Below are positions 1 through 8,065 of a stretch of 64,000 bases of DNA, piece by piece. The notes beneath the pieces are model-generated. The model was not told the DNA's origin, did no database searches, and saw only the letters and a program-made list of their open reading frames with translations. Source of the stretch: Hyphomicrobiales bacterium (GTDB taxonomy: Bacteria; Pseudomonadota; Alphaproteobacteria; Rhizobiales; Rhizobiaceae); NCBI GenBank assembly GCA_900473685.1, contig UCNE01000029.1, forward strand, positions 1 through 64,000. The letters run 5' to 3'. Each line of letters opens with the position of its first letter. Within the stretch, counting starts at the first letter, position 1. A program made the position numbers and the translations under genes.

Positions 1-1736
1 AGATCGACGTTTCCGCCTTCGGTATTTCAAGTCTCGACCAGCTCAAGCTGATCTTTGAAACGAAGAATGGCACGGATGCCTATTTCAATGCTTATTATTA
101 CGGCTACGCGCACTCGATTCAGCTGAGCAAGGTGGCCGCAGCCAAGTTGACGGCGCGCGATTTCATCTTTGATACGCAACAGTTCAAGGATCTTGCCGGC
201 ACTGTCAGCGCTGACCGGCTGTTCGGCAGCGCGACTGCGGATACGCTGGACGGCAGTGCCGGCAACGATCAATTGTTCGGTGGCGCGGGCAACGATATCC
301 TCATCGGCGGCCTGGGCGATGATGTTCTCTATGGTCAGGCAGGCGCCGATACGTTCATGTCGATCGAGCGGGCGGCGCATTACACCAGCGAGAGCCGCGA
401 TACGATCGGCGATTTCCAGGTTGGTGTCGACAAAATTGATGTTTCCGCCTTCGGCATATCCAGCTTGGAGCAGCTGAAGCTCATTCTTGAAACCAAGAAC
501 GGCACCGATGCCTATTTCAATGCCTATTATTATGGCTATAGCCACTCCATCCAGTTGAGCAAGGTTGCCGCTGGCAAATTGACGGCGTCCGACTTCATCT
601 TCGACAAGACCCAAGCCAAGGACGAGACGGGTACTGCCGGCAGTGACCGGCTGTTTGGAAGCAACACCGCCGATACGCTGGATGGTGGCGCGGGTGATGA
701 CCAGTTGTTTGGCGGAGCAGGCAATGATCGCCTGATCGGCGGTGCGGGTACCGATCGCTTTTATGGCGGCAGCGGCGTCGATACTGCGGTTTTCACCGGA
801 AAGCGCAGTGAATATGTGATCACACGCAATGCCGATGGTAGCGTCAAGGTCAATGGTGAGCTGCTTTACGGTATCGAGAAAATCGAGTTCAGCGACGCGA
901 CAATCAACACTCCGGCCAATCTTGCGCCGACAGCGCCGTCTCTTTCGAAGGCCACCGTGGCGGAAAATACGGCCGTGGGAACGACGATCGGTGTGTTCTC
1001 GTCGACAGATCCGGAAGGTGGGGCCGTAACGTACCGGCTGACCGACAGTGCCGGTGGCCTGTTCAAGCTTGTCGGCAACAAGTTGCAGGTGGCCAAGGTC
1101 TTCGATTACGAAAAGTTGCAGAAGGACACGGTCTCCGTCGAGGTGACGGATCTGGCCGGCAAGAAGACGATCAAGATTTTCACCATCTCCATCACCGATG
1201 TCGTCGAGACGATCGCCGGTAGTGCGAAAAGCGAGATCTTGAAGGGTGGTATCGGCGCCGACAAGATGGTTGCCGGCGCCGGCAACGACACGGTCTACGG
1301 TTACGCCGGCAACGACTTGCTGTATGGCGGTGCTGGTAACGATAAGCTTTACGGCGATGCCGGAAATGATCTCCTGCATGGCGGTGCCGGTGCAGACTAT
1401 CTCCTCGGTGGCACCGGCAAGGACACGTTCCTGTTTACGGCCGTGTCGGAATCCACGGTCGCGGCGGCAGGCCGGGACACGATCTTCGATTTCTCGGGAG
1501 CCGAGGGCGACCGGATCAATCTGTCTACCATCGATGCCAATACAAAACTTGCCGGCAATCAGGCCTTCACTTTCCTCGGTACGGCCGCATTCAGCGGCAA
1601 GGCCGGCGAATTACGCTACGACAAGAAGGCATCTGATACCTTTATCAGTGCCGATATCAATGGTGACAAGATCGCCGACTTTTTCCTCCATCTCGACGAC
1701 GCGGTAGCTTTGTCGAAGGGATATTTCGTGCTCTGA
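1..1736 (+). CDS. RTX/cadherin-type calcium-binding secreted protein, 5'-truncated by window edge
   Basis: The frame is open from the first full codon (base 3) to TGA at 1736, about 577 residues, so the true start lies upstream of the window. It contains several clusters of RTX nonapeptides (GGxGxDxLx type: bases 230-340, 660-790 and 1210-1420), a cadherin-like module near 910-1200 (NLAPTAPSL...ITDV), and a C-terminal block with the hydrophobic, aspartate-rich pattern of type I secretion signals. RTX repeats bind calcium and fold after export outside the cell. A 144-residue unit is duplicated (bases 3 and 435). No TolC/HlyB/HlyD genes are present in this window. The specific function, such as adhesin or matrix protein, cannot be told from sequence. 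Confidence 0.88.
   Translation, partial: IDVSAFGISSLDQLKLIFETKNGTDAYFNAYYYGYAHSIQLSKVAAAKLTARDFIFDTQQFKDLAGTVSADRLFGSATADTLDGSAGNDQLFGGAGNDILIGGLGDDVLYGQAGADTFMSIERAAHYTSESRDTIGDFQVGVDKIDVSAFGISSLEQLKLILETKNGTDAYFNAYYYGYSHSIQLSKVAAGKLTASDFIFDKTQAKDETGTAGSDRLFGSNTADTLDGGAGDDQLFGGAGNDRLIGGAGTDRFYGGSGVDTAVFTGKRSEYVITRNADGSVKVNGELLYGIEKIEFSDATINTPANLAPTAPSLSKATVAENTAVGTTIGVFSSTDPEGGAVTYRLTDSAGGLFKLVGNKLQVAKVFDYEKLQKDTVSVEVTDLAGKKTIKIFTISITDVVETIAGSAKSEILKGGIGADKMVAGAGNDTVYGYAGNDLLYGGAGNDKLYGDAGNDLLHGGAGADYLLGGTGKDTFLFTAVSESTVAAAGRDTIFDFSGAEGDRINLSTIDANTKLAGNQAFTFLGTAAFSGKAGELRYDKKASDTFISADINGDKIADFFLHLDDAVALSKGYFVL
3..750 (+). repeat. 432-bp period direct duplication inside the RTX gene
   Basis: The coding sequence starting at base 3 recurs at base 435, an offset of exactly 432 bp (144 codons). 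Both copies encode the same block (IDVSAFGISSL, ETKNGTDAYFNAYYYGY, then an RTX cluster) with only scattered substitutions. Similarity extends about 105 residues and then decays in the second copy near base 750. Because the first copy begins at the window edge, more copies may lie upstream. Confidence 0.85.
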
Positions 1737-1791
1737 GGCCAGAGATGCTTGTGACGCCACCGGTTTTCCTACCGGCGGCGGTTGGACGGTA

Positions 1792-1826
1792 AAAAAACGG
1801 CGGCCACATCTAGGCCGCCGTTTTTC
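1792..1826. terminator. Bidirectional rho-independent terminator
   Basis: A perfect inverted repeat pairs 1793-1805 with 1813-1825 (arm AAAAACGGCGGCC, 7-nt loop). A-rich and T-rich flanks give a U tract in both directions. It sits between the convergent RTX gene and the DUF853 gene. A weaker G+C hairpin lies just before it at 1756-1781. Confidence 0.85.
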
Positions 1827-1847
1827 ATTTCAAAGGCGTCTGGCGGG

Positions 1848-3407
1848 TTACCGCTTCAAGCTTCCCAAAATCCCGCGCACCAGCGCTCTTCCGAGCGAGG
1901 AGGCGACGGTGCGGGCGACGGATTTCATGGCGGCTTCGGCGACGCTTTCGCGCTGATAACCGGCACGGGGCTTCGGCTTGGGCTGTGACGGTGCCTGCGC
2001 ATCATCGTCGCCAAAGCCGGGCAGGGTCCAGCGGCCGCCGCCGGGAGCCGCCGGGGGTGGCGCCTCGGTGGTTTCACGGCTTTCTTCGGCTTGCTGCGTG
2101 GATTTCGCGGCGCGTTGGGCAAGAATCTCGTAAGCCGACTCCCGATCAACATCCTTGTCATACTGGCCGGCGACCGGACTGATGCTCATGACGTTGGCGC
2201 GTTCAGCCTCGGTCAGCGGACCGGCGCGGCTCGACGGCGGGCGGATCAGCGTACGCTCGACCATCGAGGGCGAGCCCTTGCCTTCGAGCGTCGAAACCAA
2301 AGCCTCGCCGGTGCCGAGATTGGTAATGACCGTGGCGCAATCGAAATCCGGATTGGGGCGGAAGGTGTCGGCAGCGGTCTTCACGGCCTTCTGCTCGCGC
2401 GGCGTATAGGCGCGCAACGCATGCTGGATGCGGTTGCCAAGCTGGGCCAGCACGGTTTCCGGCACATCGAGCGGGTTCTGGGTGACGAAATAGATGCCGA
2501 CGCCCTTCGAGCGGATCAGGCGGACGACCTGCTCGATGCGCTCCAGCAAAACCTTCGGCGCATCGTTGAACAGCAGATGCGCCTCGTCGAAGAAGAACAC
2601 CAGCTTCGGCTTGTCGGGGTCTCCGACCTCGGGCAGTTCTTCGAACAGTTCCGACATCAGCCAGAGCAGGAATGTGCCGTAGAGGCGCGGATTCATCATC
2701 AGCTTGTCGGCGGCCAGCACCGAGATCGCGCCGCGGCCGTCGCGGGTGGTGCGCATGATGTCGGAGACCTTGAGCGCCGGTTCACCGAAGAAGTTCTTGG
2801 CGCCCTGTTGCTCGAGGATCAACAGTTCACGCTGGATCGAGCCGACCGAGGCCTTTGAGATCAGGCCGTATTTGCCCGAAAGTGCCGAGGCATTCTCGGC
2901 CATGTAGTTGAGCATCGCCTGGAAATCCTTGAGATCCAAGAGTGGCAGCCCGCCTTCGTCGGCGATCTTGAAGGCGATGTTGATGACGCCTTCCTGGGCG
3001 TCGGTGGCATTCATCAGCCGGGAGAGCAGCAAAGGCCCCATCTCCGACATGGTGGTGCGCACGCGGTGGCCTTTTTCGCCGTAGAGATCCCAGAAGATCA
3101 CCGGGAATTCCTGGAAGGCGAAATCGGTGAAGCCGATCTGCTCGGCCCGCTTGGTGACCCAATCCTTCGGTTCGCCGATCGCGCCGATACCGGAGAGATC
3201 GCCCTTCACGTCGGCGCAGAACACCGGCACGCCGGCATTGGAAAAGCTCTCCGCCAGGATTTGCAGCGTCACGGTCTTGCCGGTGCCGGTGGCGCCGGTG
3301 ACGAGGCCATGACGGTTACCGAATTTGTAGTCCAGATATTCGCCCTTGTTGATGGTGTCGTCCGGTTTCCGGCTGGTGCCGATATAAAGTTTCCCGTCCT
3401 CAAGCAT
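1848..3407 (-). CDS. DUF853 / HerA-like helicase ATPase (YjgR family)
   Basis: This is a 519-residue cytoplasmic P-loop ATPase of the HerA-FtsK superfamily, related to E. coli YjgR. Walker A is GATGTGKT at residues 38-45, preceded by GNRHGLV. Walker B is LVFFFDEAHLLF further on, followed by the RSKGVGIYFVTQNP segment typical of the family. The C-terminal ~80 residues are Pro/Ala-rich and likely disordered. I chose ATG 3407 because YjgR proteins begin about 30-40 residues before Walker A and GGAG precedes it by 11 nt; the frame is open further upstream to 3524. The cellular role is unknown; DNA pumping or processing is inferred only from the superfamily. Confidence 0.85.
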   Translation of the reverse strand: MLEDGKLYIGTSRKPDDTINKGEYLDYKFGNRHGLVTGATGTGKTVTLQILAESFSNAGVPVFCADVKGDLSGIGAIGEPKDWVTKRAEQIGFTDFAFQEFPVIFWDLYGEKGHRVRTTMSEMGPLLLSRLMNATDAQEGVINIAFKIADEGGLPLLDLKDFQAMLNYMAENASALSGKYGLISKASVGSIQRELLILEQQGAKNFFGEPALKVSDIMRTTRDGRGAISVLAADKLMMNPRLYGTFLLWLMSELFEELPEVGDPDKPKLVFFFDEAHLLFNDAPKVLLERIEQVVRLIRSKGVGIYFVTQNPLDVPETVLAQLGNRIQHALRAYTPREQKAVKTAADTFRPNPDFDCATVITNLGTGEALVSTLEGKGSPSMVERTLIRPPSSRAGPLTEAERANVMSISPVAGQYDKDVDRESAYEILAQRAAKSTQQAEESRETTEAPPPAAPGGGRWTLPGFGDDDAQAPSQPKPKPRAGYQRESVAEAAMKSVARTVASSLGRALVRGILGSLKR

Positions 3408-3655
3408 GGGGGCCTTGTCTCCGTTTCGCCAATGAAAGCCGGCAGCGCGCCAGCCTTCATCACATTGTTTTCCCATGACTGTTATAGGTGCAGTGCCGGT
3501 CACCGGCAACAGAAGGATTGCCATGCAAAAGACGGGATTTACGCGCTGGATGGCCGCATTGTATTTGCTACCGAGGCATGAAACGATATCGACGTTCTCG
3601 CGCTGTGGATACCCGTTCCGAACGGCGCTTGAGTTTCAATCCGAGATAATTTACC

Positions 3656-3671
3656 TTGACGTTAACGTCAA
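3656..3671. promoter_or_regulatory. Perfect 16-bp palindrome upstream of a small-protein gene
   Basis: TTGACGTTAACGTCAA is a perfect palindrome ending 20 bp before the ATG at 3692. It resembles sites described for MerR-family regulators such as LiuR, but no MerR gene is adjacent, so the binding protein is unknown. It probably overlaps or lies just downstream of the promoter. Confidence 0.5.
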
Positions 3672-3691
3672 ATAAATGAGGAGAATCACCC

Positions 3692-4090
3692 ATGAACGAA
3701 CTGGTCACGCGCGTTGCCGAAAATGTCGGCATCGACCCGGCAACGGCTGAAAAGGCCATCGGCATGATGCTCGGCTTCCTGCAGCGCGAAGCGGCAGACG
3801 GCCCGATTGCCAAGATGATCGAAGCCATTCCGGGCGCCGATGCACTGATTGCGCAGTATAACGGCGAAGGCACGGGCGGCGGTGGCGGCCTACTCGGCGG
3901 GCTGCTCAGCGCAGTCGGTGCCGGTGGCGGCGTCATGGCGCTCGGCCAGCAGCTGATGAGCCAAGGTCTCGGCATGGGCGAAATCACCGCGCTTGCCAAG
4001 GAAACCATCGGTTACGCCAAGGAGCATGCCGGCGCCGACGTGGTCGACGAAGTGGTTGCCTCGGTTCCGGGCCTCAGCCAGTTCGTCTAA
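3692..4090 (+). CDS. Small Gly-rich helical protein, DUF2780 (VcgC/VcgE)-like
   Basis: It encodes 132 residues with a good ribosome binding site (GAGGAG 9 nt before ATG). The first 55 residues form a helical segment ending in the IPGADALIAQYN pattern. A poly-glycine linker and hydrophobic stretch follow (GGGGGLLGGLLSAVGAGGGVMALG), then a second amphipathic helical region ending in VPGLSQFV. This repeated helix-IPGAD/VPGL layout resembles DUF2780 proteins, whose function is unknown. There is no signal peptide. The perfect palindrome at 3656-3671 suggests dedicated regulation. The family assignment is tentative. Confidence 0.7.
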   Translation: MNELVTRVAENVGIDPATAEKAIGMMLGFLQREAADGPIAKMIEAIPGADALIAQYNGEGTGGGGGLLGGLLSAVGAGGGVMALGQQLMSQGLGMGEITALAKETIGYAKEHAGADVVDEVVASVPGLSQFV

Positions 4091-4104
4091 TCGCCTGAAG
4101 TCAT

Positions 4105-4476
4105 ATGGACGATACGTCCGAAAACGATCTCGCCGCGCATCTGAGGCAACTGGAGCAACGTCTCCACGATCCGCAGGTGCGCGGTTCTGTTTTTTTGACC
4201 GGTGAATTGCTCGATGCGGATTTCACCGAAATCGGCAGCTCTGGTCAGGCCTATGGCCGCGCCGATACGATTGCCGCGCTGGCCGCCGAAGCAAAGCCTG
4301 CCGGGCCATCCGTGCGATCGGAAAACTACCAGCTGAAACGCCTCTCGGAGACTGTCGCGCTGCTCGCCTATGAAACGGCAGGTGAGGGCCGGCGTGTGCT
4401 GCGATCATCGATCTGGCGCCGAACGGATGGTGATTGGCGCATGGTCTTTCATCAGGGAACACCGAAGAAGGTGTAG
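4105..4476 (+). CDS. SnoaL/DUF4440-like (NTF2-fold) small protein
   Basis: The protein has 123 residues and starts 15 nt after the preceding gene, so the two may be co-transcribed. The pattern is that of NTF2-like DUF4440 proteins: N-terminal helices (LRQLEQRL), then LLDADFTEIGSSGQAYGRADTI, and closing strands RRVLRSSIWRRTDGDWRMVFHQGTP. Members of this fold act as small-ligand binding domains or isomerases, but no catalytic residues can be assigned here. Confidence 0.75.
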   Translation: MDDTSENDLAAHLRQLEQRLHDPQVRGSVFLTGELLDADFTEIGSSGQAYGRADTIAALAAEAKPAGPSVRSENYQLKRLSETVALLAYETAGEGRRVLRSSIWRRTDGDWRMVFHQGTPKKV

Positions 4477-4486
4477 CCGATGTTGC

Positions 4487-5653
4487 TCAGACCGCTTTCT
4501 GCCGTATCGTGAAAACCATAAACAGCGTGAAAACCACCAGGATCAACCCAACGCTGACCGGGGCTGCGCGAGCGCCGAACAGGTCCATGATCGATCCCGT
4601 TGCGCCGGATCCCATGCCGCTTCCCACGGCGTAAGCCAACGCGAAGGCCGCACTTCCGGCCACCAGCATGCTACCGCGATACTGTTCGCCGAGCATCGTC
4701 AGCGCGCAGGTATAAAGCGAGAAGCTCGCAGCACCGATCAAGGCAAAATCGGCCAGAATGGCAATCGGCGATGTCAGGAAGGGGATGATCAGGAAGGCGA
4801 AGGCGCCGATCCCGCCCATGGCGATCGCCACACGCTGGCGCGGCAGCCGGTCGAGCAGCACGCCGATGAAGGGCTGGGCCAAGGCGGTCGGCAAGGCCAG
4901 CACCGTGACGCTCAAAGCTGCAAAAGCCTGCGAATGGCCGGTCTTGACGAAATAGACCGGCATCACCGAGATCGCGGCGATATCCGAGAAACCGAATGCC
5001 AGGACCATGGCGATCAGCACCGGCGCCTTGCGGAAAAATACGAAGACGTCACGGGTGGACGAGGCCTCTGGCGTCGTGCGGGTCGAGAGCGTCAACAGAG
5101 CGGTGGCGAAAGCAACCAGCGCCACGTAGACGGCGGTCAGCGCAAAGCCGAAACCACCTTCCGTTCCCATCAGTGGAATGATCAGGGGACCCGCGGCAAA
5201 ACCGCCGCAGATGCCAGCGCCGTAAAGTCCCGAAACCCGGCCACGCAGTCGGTCGGGGCAGGCGGAATTCATCCAGGCCTCGCTCAGCATGAAAATCAGG
5301 CTGGCAAAGAAGCCGAGCAGGAAGCGGGCGAGGAACCAGACGGGCAGAGCGGTGGTCGCGGCAAAGGTCGCAAGGCATATCGAGCAGCCGGCAAGGCTGA
5401 TGATGATCAGCTTGTCGGTGCGCAGCCGTGCCGTCAACTGGCCGATCATCAGCGTCGAGGCGGCAAGGCCGAGCGCGAACGCAACAGCGTTGAAGCCGAT
5501 CATCGCCGGGGTCACGCCGCGGCTTTCCAATGTCAGCGAAATCAGCGGATAGGTGATGCCCTGCGCCACCGAAAAGGCCGACGCGCCAAGAATGACGGCA
5601 ACGATGGCCGCCCAGTCGGGCATGAAATCGGCGGTGGCGTGTGATGACTGCAT
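4487..5653 (-). CDS. MFS transporter, YcaD-like
   Basis: This is a 388-residue inner-membrane protein with about 12 hydrophobic segments and the two-half layout of the major facilitator superfamily. The first-half motif QLTARLRTDKL occupies the usual loop 2-3 position, and SEAWMNSACPDRLRGRVSGLYGAG is the hallmark of the YcaD/Fsr-type group. The second-half copy is GVLLDRLPRQRVAI. The substrate cannot be deduced. It is convergent with the DUF4440 gene with only 10 bp between stops. Confidence 0.85.
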   Translation of the reverse strand: MQSSHATADFMPDWAAIVAVILGASAFSVAQGITYPLISLTLESRGVTPAMIGFNAVAFALGLAASTLMIGQLTARLRTDKLIIISLAGCSICLATFAATTALPVWFLARFLLGFFASLIFMLSEAWMNSACPDRLRGRVSGLYGAGICGGFAAGPLIIPLMGTEGGFGFALTAVYVALVAFATALLTLSTRTTPEASSTRDVFVFFRKAPVLIAMVLAFGFSDIAAISVMPVYFVKTGHSQAFAALSVTVLALPTALAQPFIGVLLDRLPRQRVAIAMGGIGAFAFLIIPFLTSPIAILADFALIGAASFSLYTCALTMLGEQYRGSMLVAGSAAFALAYAVGSGMGSGATGSIMDLFGARAAPVSVGLILVVFTLFMVFTIRQKAV

Positions 5654-5804
5654 GAGACCCTCGCGGCCATCTTGGATGTGGCCTGGCCTCTCTTATCTGA
5701 ACATGAGCGGGGTTGAAATAGATCGATCTTGCCTGAGGAGCTGATTGGCACTGCACCAGCTTTTCAATCTGCCGGCGCAGTGCGTGAGGGCCGTGGTTCC
5801 CCGA

Positions 5805-6638
5805 TCAGTCCGCCCGGTCCCAGTCGGGTGCCAGGCCGCCGGGGCTGACGATGCGGCCGTTCGGGCGGGCGAGCTTGTGGATCGCGGCCATCTCGTCGCT
5901 GGAAAGGTCGAAATCGAATATATCGAAGTTTTCCTTCAGGCGGCTTTCGGTCGCCGTCTTCGACAGCGTGATCACATCCTTCTGCTGGATCAGCCAGCGC
6001 AGAACCACCTGGGCCGCCGTCTTGCCGTGCCTGGAAGCGATATCCTTGAGCAGCGGCTCGTTCGGCACCTTGCCATCGGCCATCGCATAATAGGCGGTAA
6101 TGGACATGCCGGTGGCGCGGGCGGCTTCCAGTACTTTTGTCTGGTCGAGATAGGGATGATATTCGATCTGGTTGGTGGCGAGCGGCGCTTCGCTGAGCTC
6201 CACCGATTGCGCCATCAGCGCCGTGTTGAAATTGCTGACGCCAATGTTCCGGACCTTGCCGGTCTTTTTCACCGCATTCAGTGCGCCGATCTGTTCGGCC
6301 AGGGGCACACCGCTGCTGGGCCAATGGAGAAGCAGGAGATCGACATAATCGGTGCGCAGCTTCTTCAGGCTTTCATCGACCGAGGCGAGAAAATCGGCGT
6401 GCTTGTAATGGTCGACCCAGACCTTGGTGGTGAGGAAGATATCACCGCGGGCAACGCCGGATGCCTGGATCGCTTCGCCGACCTCGGCTTCGTTGCGATA
6501 GATCTGTGCCGTATCGATATGGCGGAAACCAAGCTTGATCGCCTGCGGCACGATGCGCAGCACATCGGGGCCGGGCATGCGGAAGGTGCCAAAGCCGAGA
6601 GCGGGAATATTGGCACCGTTGGCGCTGACTGTCTGCAT
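5805..6638 (-). CDS. dkgB: Aldo/keto reductase, DkgB-type (2,5-diketo-D-gluconate reductase B-like)
   Basis: This 277-residue NADPH-dependent aldo/keto reductase closely follows the E. coli DkgB pattern: GFGTFR at the N terminus, HIDTAQIYRNEAEVG, TTKVW, LLLLHWPS, and a C terminus ending RIVSPGGLAPDWD. The catalytic tetrad is visible as D42, Y47, K72 and H105. DkgB enzymes reduce 2,5-diketogluconate and reactive aldehydes such as methylglyoxal. The gene lies 82 bp downstream of the MFS gene in the same direction with a strong hairpin between them (6661-6681), so it is probably the second gene of a LysR-controlled unit. The actual substrate is unproven. Confidence 0.85.
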   Translation of the reverse strand: MQTVSANGANIPALGFGTFRMPGPDVLRIVPQAIKLGFRHIDTAQIYRNEAEVGEAIQASGVARGDIFLTTKVWVDHYKHADFLASVDESLKKLRTDYVDLLLLHWPSSGVPLAEQIGALNAVKKTGKVRNIGVSNFNTALMAQSVELSEAPLATNQIEYHPYLDQTKVLEAARATGMSITAYYAMADGKVPNEPLLKDIASRHGKTAAQVVLRWLIQQKDVITLSKTATESRLKENFDIFDFDLSSDEMAAIHKLARPNGRIVSPGGLAPDWDRAD

Positions 6639-6660
6639 GGGAATGTCCTTTCAGGGAGGA

Positions 6661-6681
6661 GACCCGGCGAACGGCCGGGTC
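6661..6681 (-). other. Intercistronic hairpin between MFS and aldo/keto reductase genes
   Basis: GACCCGGC at 6661-6668 pairs with GCCGGGTC at 6674-6681 around a 5-nt loop, just upstream of the dkgB-like ribosome binding region. There is no T tract, so it may be an mRNA-processing or stability element rather than a terminator. Confidence 0.5.
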
Positions 6682-6720
6682 TGGAATGATGGTCTATAGA
6701 TGTGGCTGACCGGTTCGAGG

Positions 6721-7902
6721 TCAAGCGGCTTGGGCGATGGGTTCCGGCTTGCGGTCGAGCATGCCGCTGATGATGGTCAGCACCAGGGCGCCCGCGACCA
6801 GGATTGCGCCGACCCAGGGCGTTGCCTGCAGGCCGAGCGGCGAGGCGACGACCAGCCCGCCAATCCAGGCACCGGCTGCGATGCCGAGATTGAAGGCGGC
6901 GATGTTCAGCGCCGAGGCGACATCGACGGCACCGGGGCGATGCTGCCTGGCCAGCTGCACGACATAAAGCTGCAGGCCGGGCACGTTGGCAAACGACAGA
7001 AAGCCGAGGGCTGCAAGCGTGATCAGGGCAGGGATGGTCGAGACCGAAGTGAAGGTGAAGATCACCAGCACGGCGGCCTGCGCGGCAAACAGCCAGACCA
7101 GCGCCTTGACCGGATTGCGGTCGGCGACACGGCCGCCGATGATGTTGCCGGCGGCAATCGCCAGGCCGTAGAGCACCAGCACGAGGCTGACGGAGGAGGC
7201 GGCAAAACCGGTGACGTCCTGCAGCATTGGCGCCAGGAAGGTGAAGGTGACGAACGTGCCGCCGTAACCGAGCGCCGTCATGGCAAAGACCAGCAACAGG
7301 CGGCCAGAGCCAAGCACCCGAACCTGGTCGAGAATGCTGGCGGGTGCTGCCTTCGACAGGGTCGAGGGCAGAAGCACGGCGATGGCTGCAAACGCAATGA
7401 CACCGAGACCGGCGACGGCCCAGAAGGTGGCACGCCAGCCGAATGTCTGGCCGATGAGGGTGCCGAGCGGCACACCGGTGACGATGGCGACGGTCAGCCC
7501 CATGAACATCAGCGCGATGGCCGAGGCGCGGCGGTTTTCCGGCACGAGGTCGGCAGCAATGGTGGATCCGACGGAGAAGAACACGCCATGCGCAAAGGCC
7601 GAGAGAACACGGGCGACGAGCAGCGTTTCGTAGGACGGGCTGAGCGCCGCCATGGCATTGCCGGCGATGAACAGCGCCATCAGGCCGAGAAGCAGCGGCT
7701 TGCGCTCGATGCGGCCGGTCAATGCGGTCAGGATCGGCGCGCCAAACGTGACGCCGAGCGCGTAGATCGAGACGATGAGACCTGCGAGCGGCAAGGTGAT
7801 GCCGAGATCGGTGGCGACGGTCGGCAACAGGCCGACGATGACGAATTCCGTGGTTCCGATCGCATAGGCCGCGATCGTCAGTGCGAAGAGGGCAAGAGGC
7901 AT
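6721..7902 (-). CDS. MFS transporter, DHA1 family (AraJ/NepI-like)
   Basis: The protein has 393 residues and 12 predicted membrane segments. It begins MPLALFALTIAAYAIGTTEF, with the YAIGTTEFVIVGLLP signature of the AraJ/NepI/chloramphenicol-exporter group. Motif A-like sequences are ALTGRIERKPLL in the first half and GGRVADRNPVKAL in the second. I chose ATG 7902 because the alignment begins there and AAGGTG lies just upstream; the frame is open further to 8226 into the regulator region. It is divergent from a LysR gene with an operator between them and followed by the dkgB-like gene. Efflux of a sugar, nucleoside or drug is plausible but not determinable. Confidence 0.85.
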   Translation of the reverse strand: MPLALFALTIAAYAIGTTEFVIVGLLPTVATDLGITLPLAGLIVSIYALGVTFGAPILTALTGRIERKPLLLGLMALFIAGNAMAALSPSYETLLVARVLSAFAHGVFFSVGSTIAADLVPENRRASAIALMFMGLTVAIVTGVPLGTLIGQTFGWRATFWAVAGLGVIAFAAIAVLLPSTLSKAAPASILDQVRVLGSGRLLLVFAMTALGYGGTFVTFTFLAPMLQDVTGFAASSVSLVLVLYGLAIAAGNIIGGRVADRNPVKALVWLFAAQAAVLVIFTFTSVSTIPALITLAALGFLSFANVPGLQLYVVQLARQHRPGAVDVASALNIAAFNLGIAAGAWIGGLVVASPLGLQATPWVGAILVAGALVLTIISGMLDRKPEPIAQAA

Positions 7903-8037
7903 GAGAACACCTTTTTCGCCGGTGGGATGCCGACGTGTTGGTGGCGGCGCACCGGATATCCGGGCCGTCATGGGTTTCGTTGAGCGGAATATGGGCCAAA
8001 GCCACTTGCGCGATAATCCATGAGAATAGATAAATGC

Positions 8038-8056
8038 CTGTGAATTGAATTCACAG
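8038..8056. promoter_or_regulatory. 19-bp perfect operator palindrome overlapping the LysR gene's ribosome binding site
   Basis: CTGTGAATTGAATTCACAG has two perfect 9-bp arms around a central G and contains the T-N11-A pattern of LysR-type boxes. It lies between the divergent MFS and LysR genes. Its right end overlaps the AGGAGG of the LysR gene (8055-8060), so binding would be expected to repress the regulator itself. Confidence 0.7.
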
Positions 8057-8065
8057 GAGGCAGCC

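Noticed and set aside
27-1379. Long open frame on the minus strand across the RTX gene
   Set aside because: It mirrors the Gly/Asp repeat coding of the plus-strand RTX gene, which has clear RTX and cadherin motifs. The antisense product is an artefact of codon bias.
4370-5644. 424-residue open frame on the plus strand opposite the MFS gene
   Set aside because: Composition (Arg/Gln/Gly/His-rich, no domain) is typical of an antisense shadow of a high-G+C membrane-protein gene.
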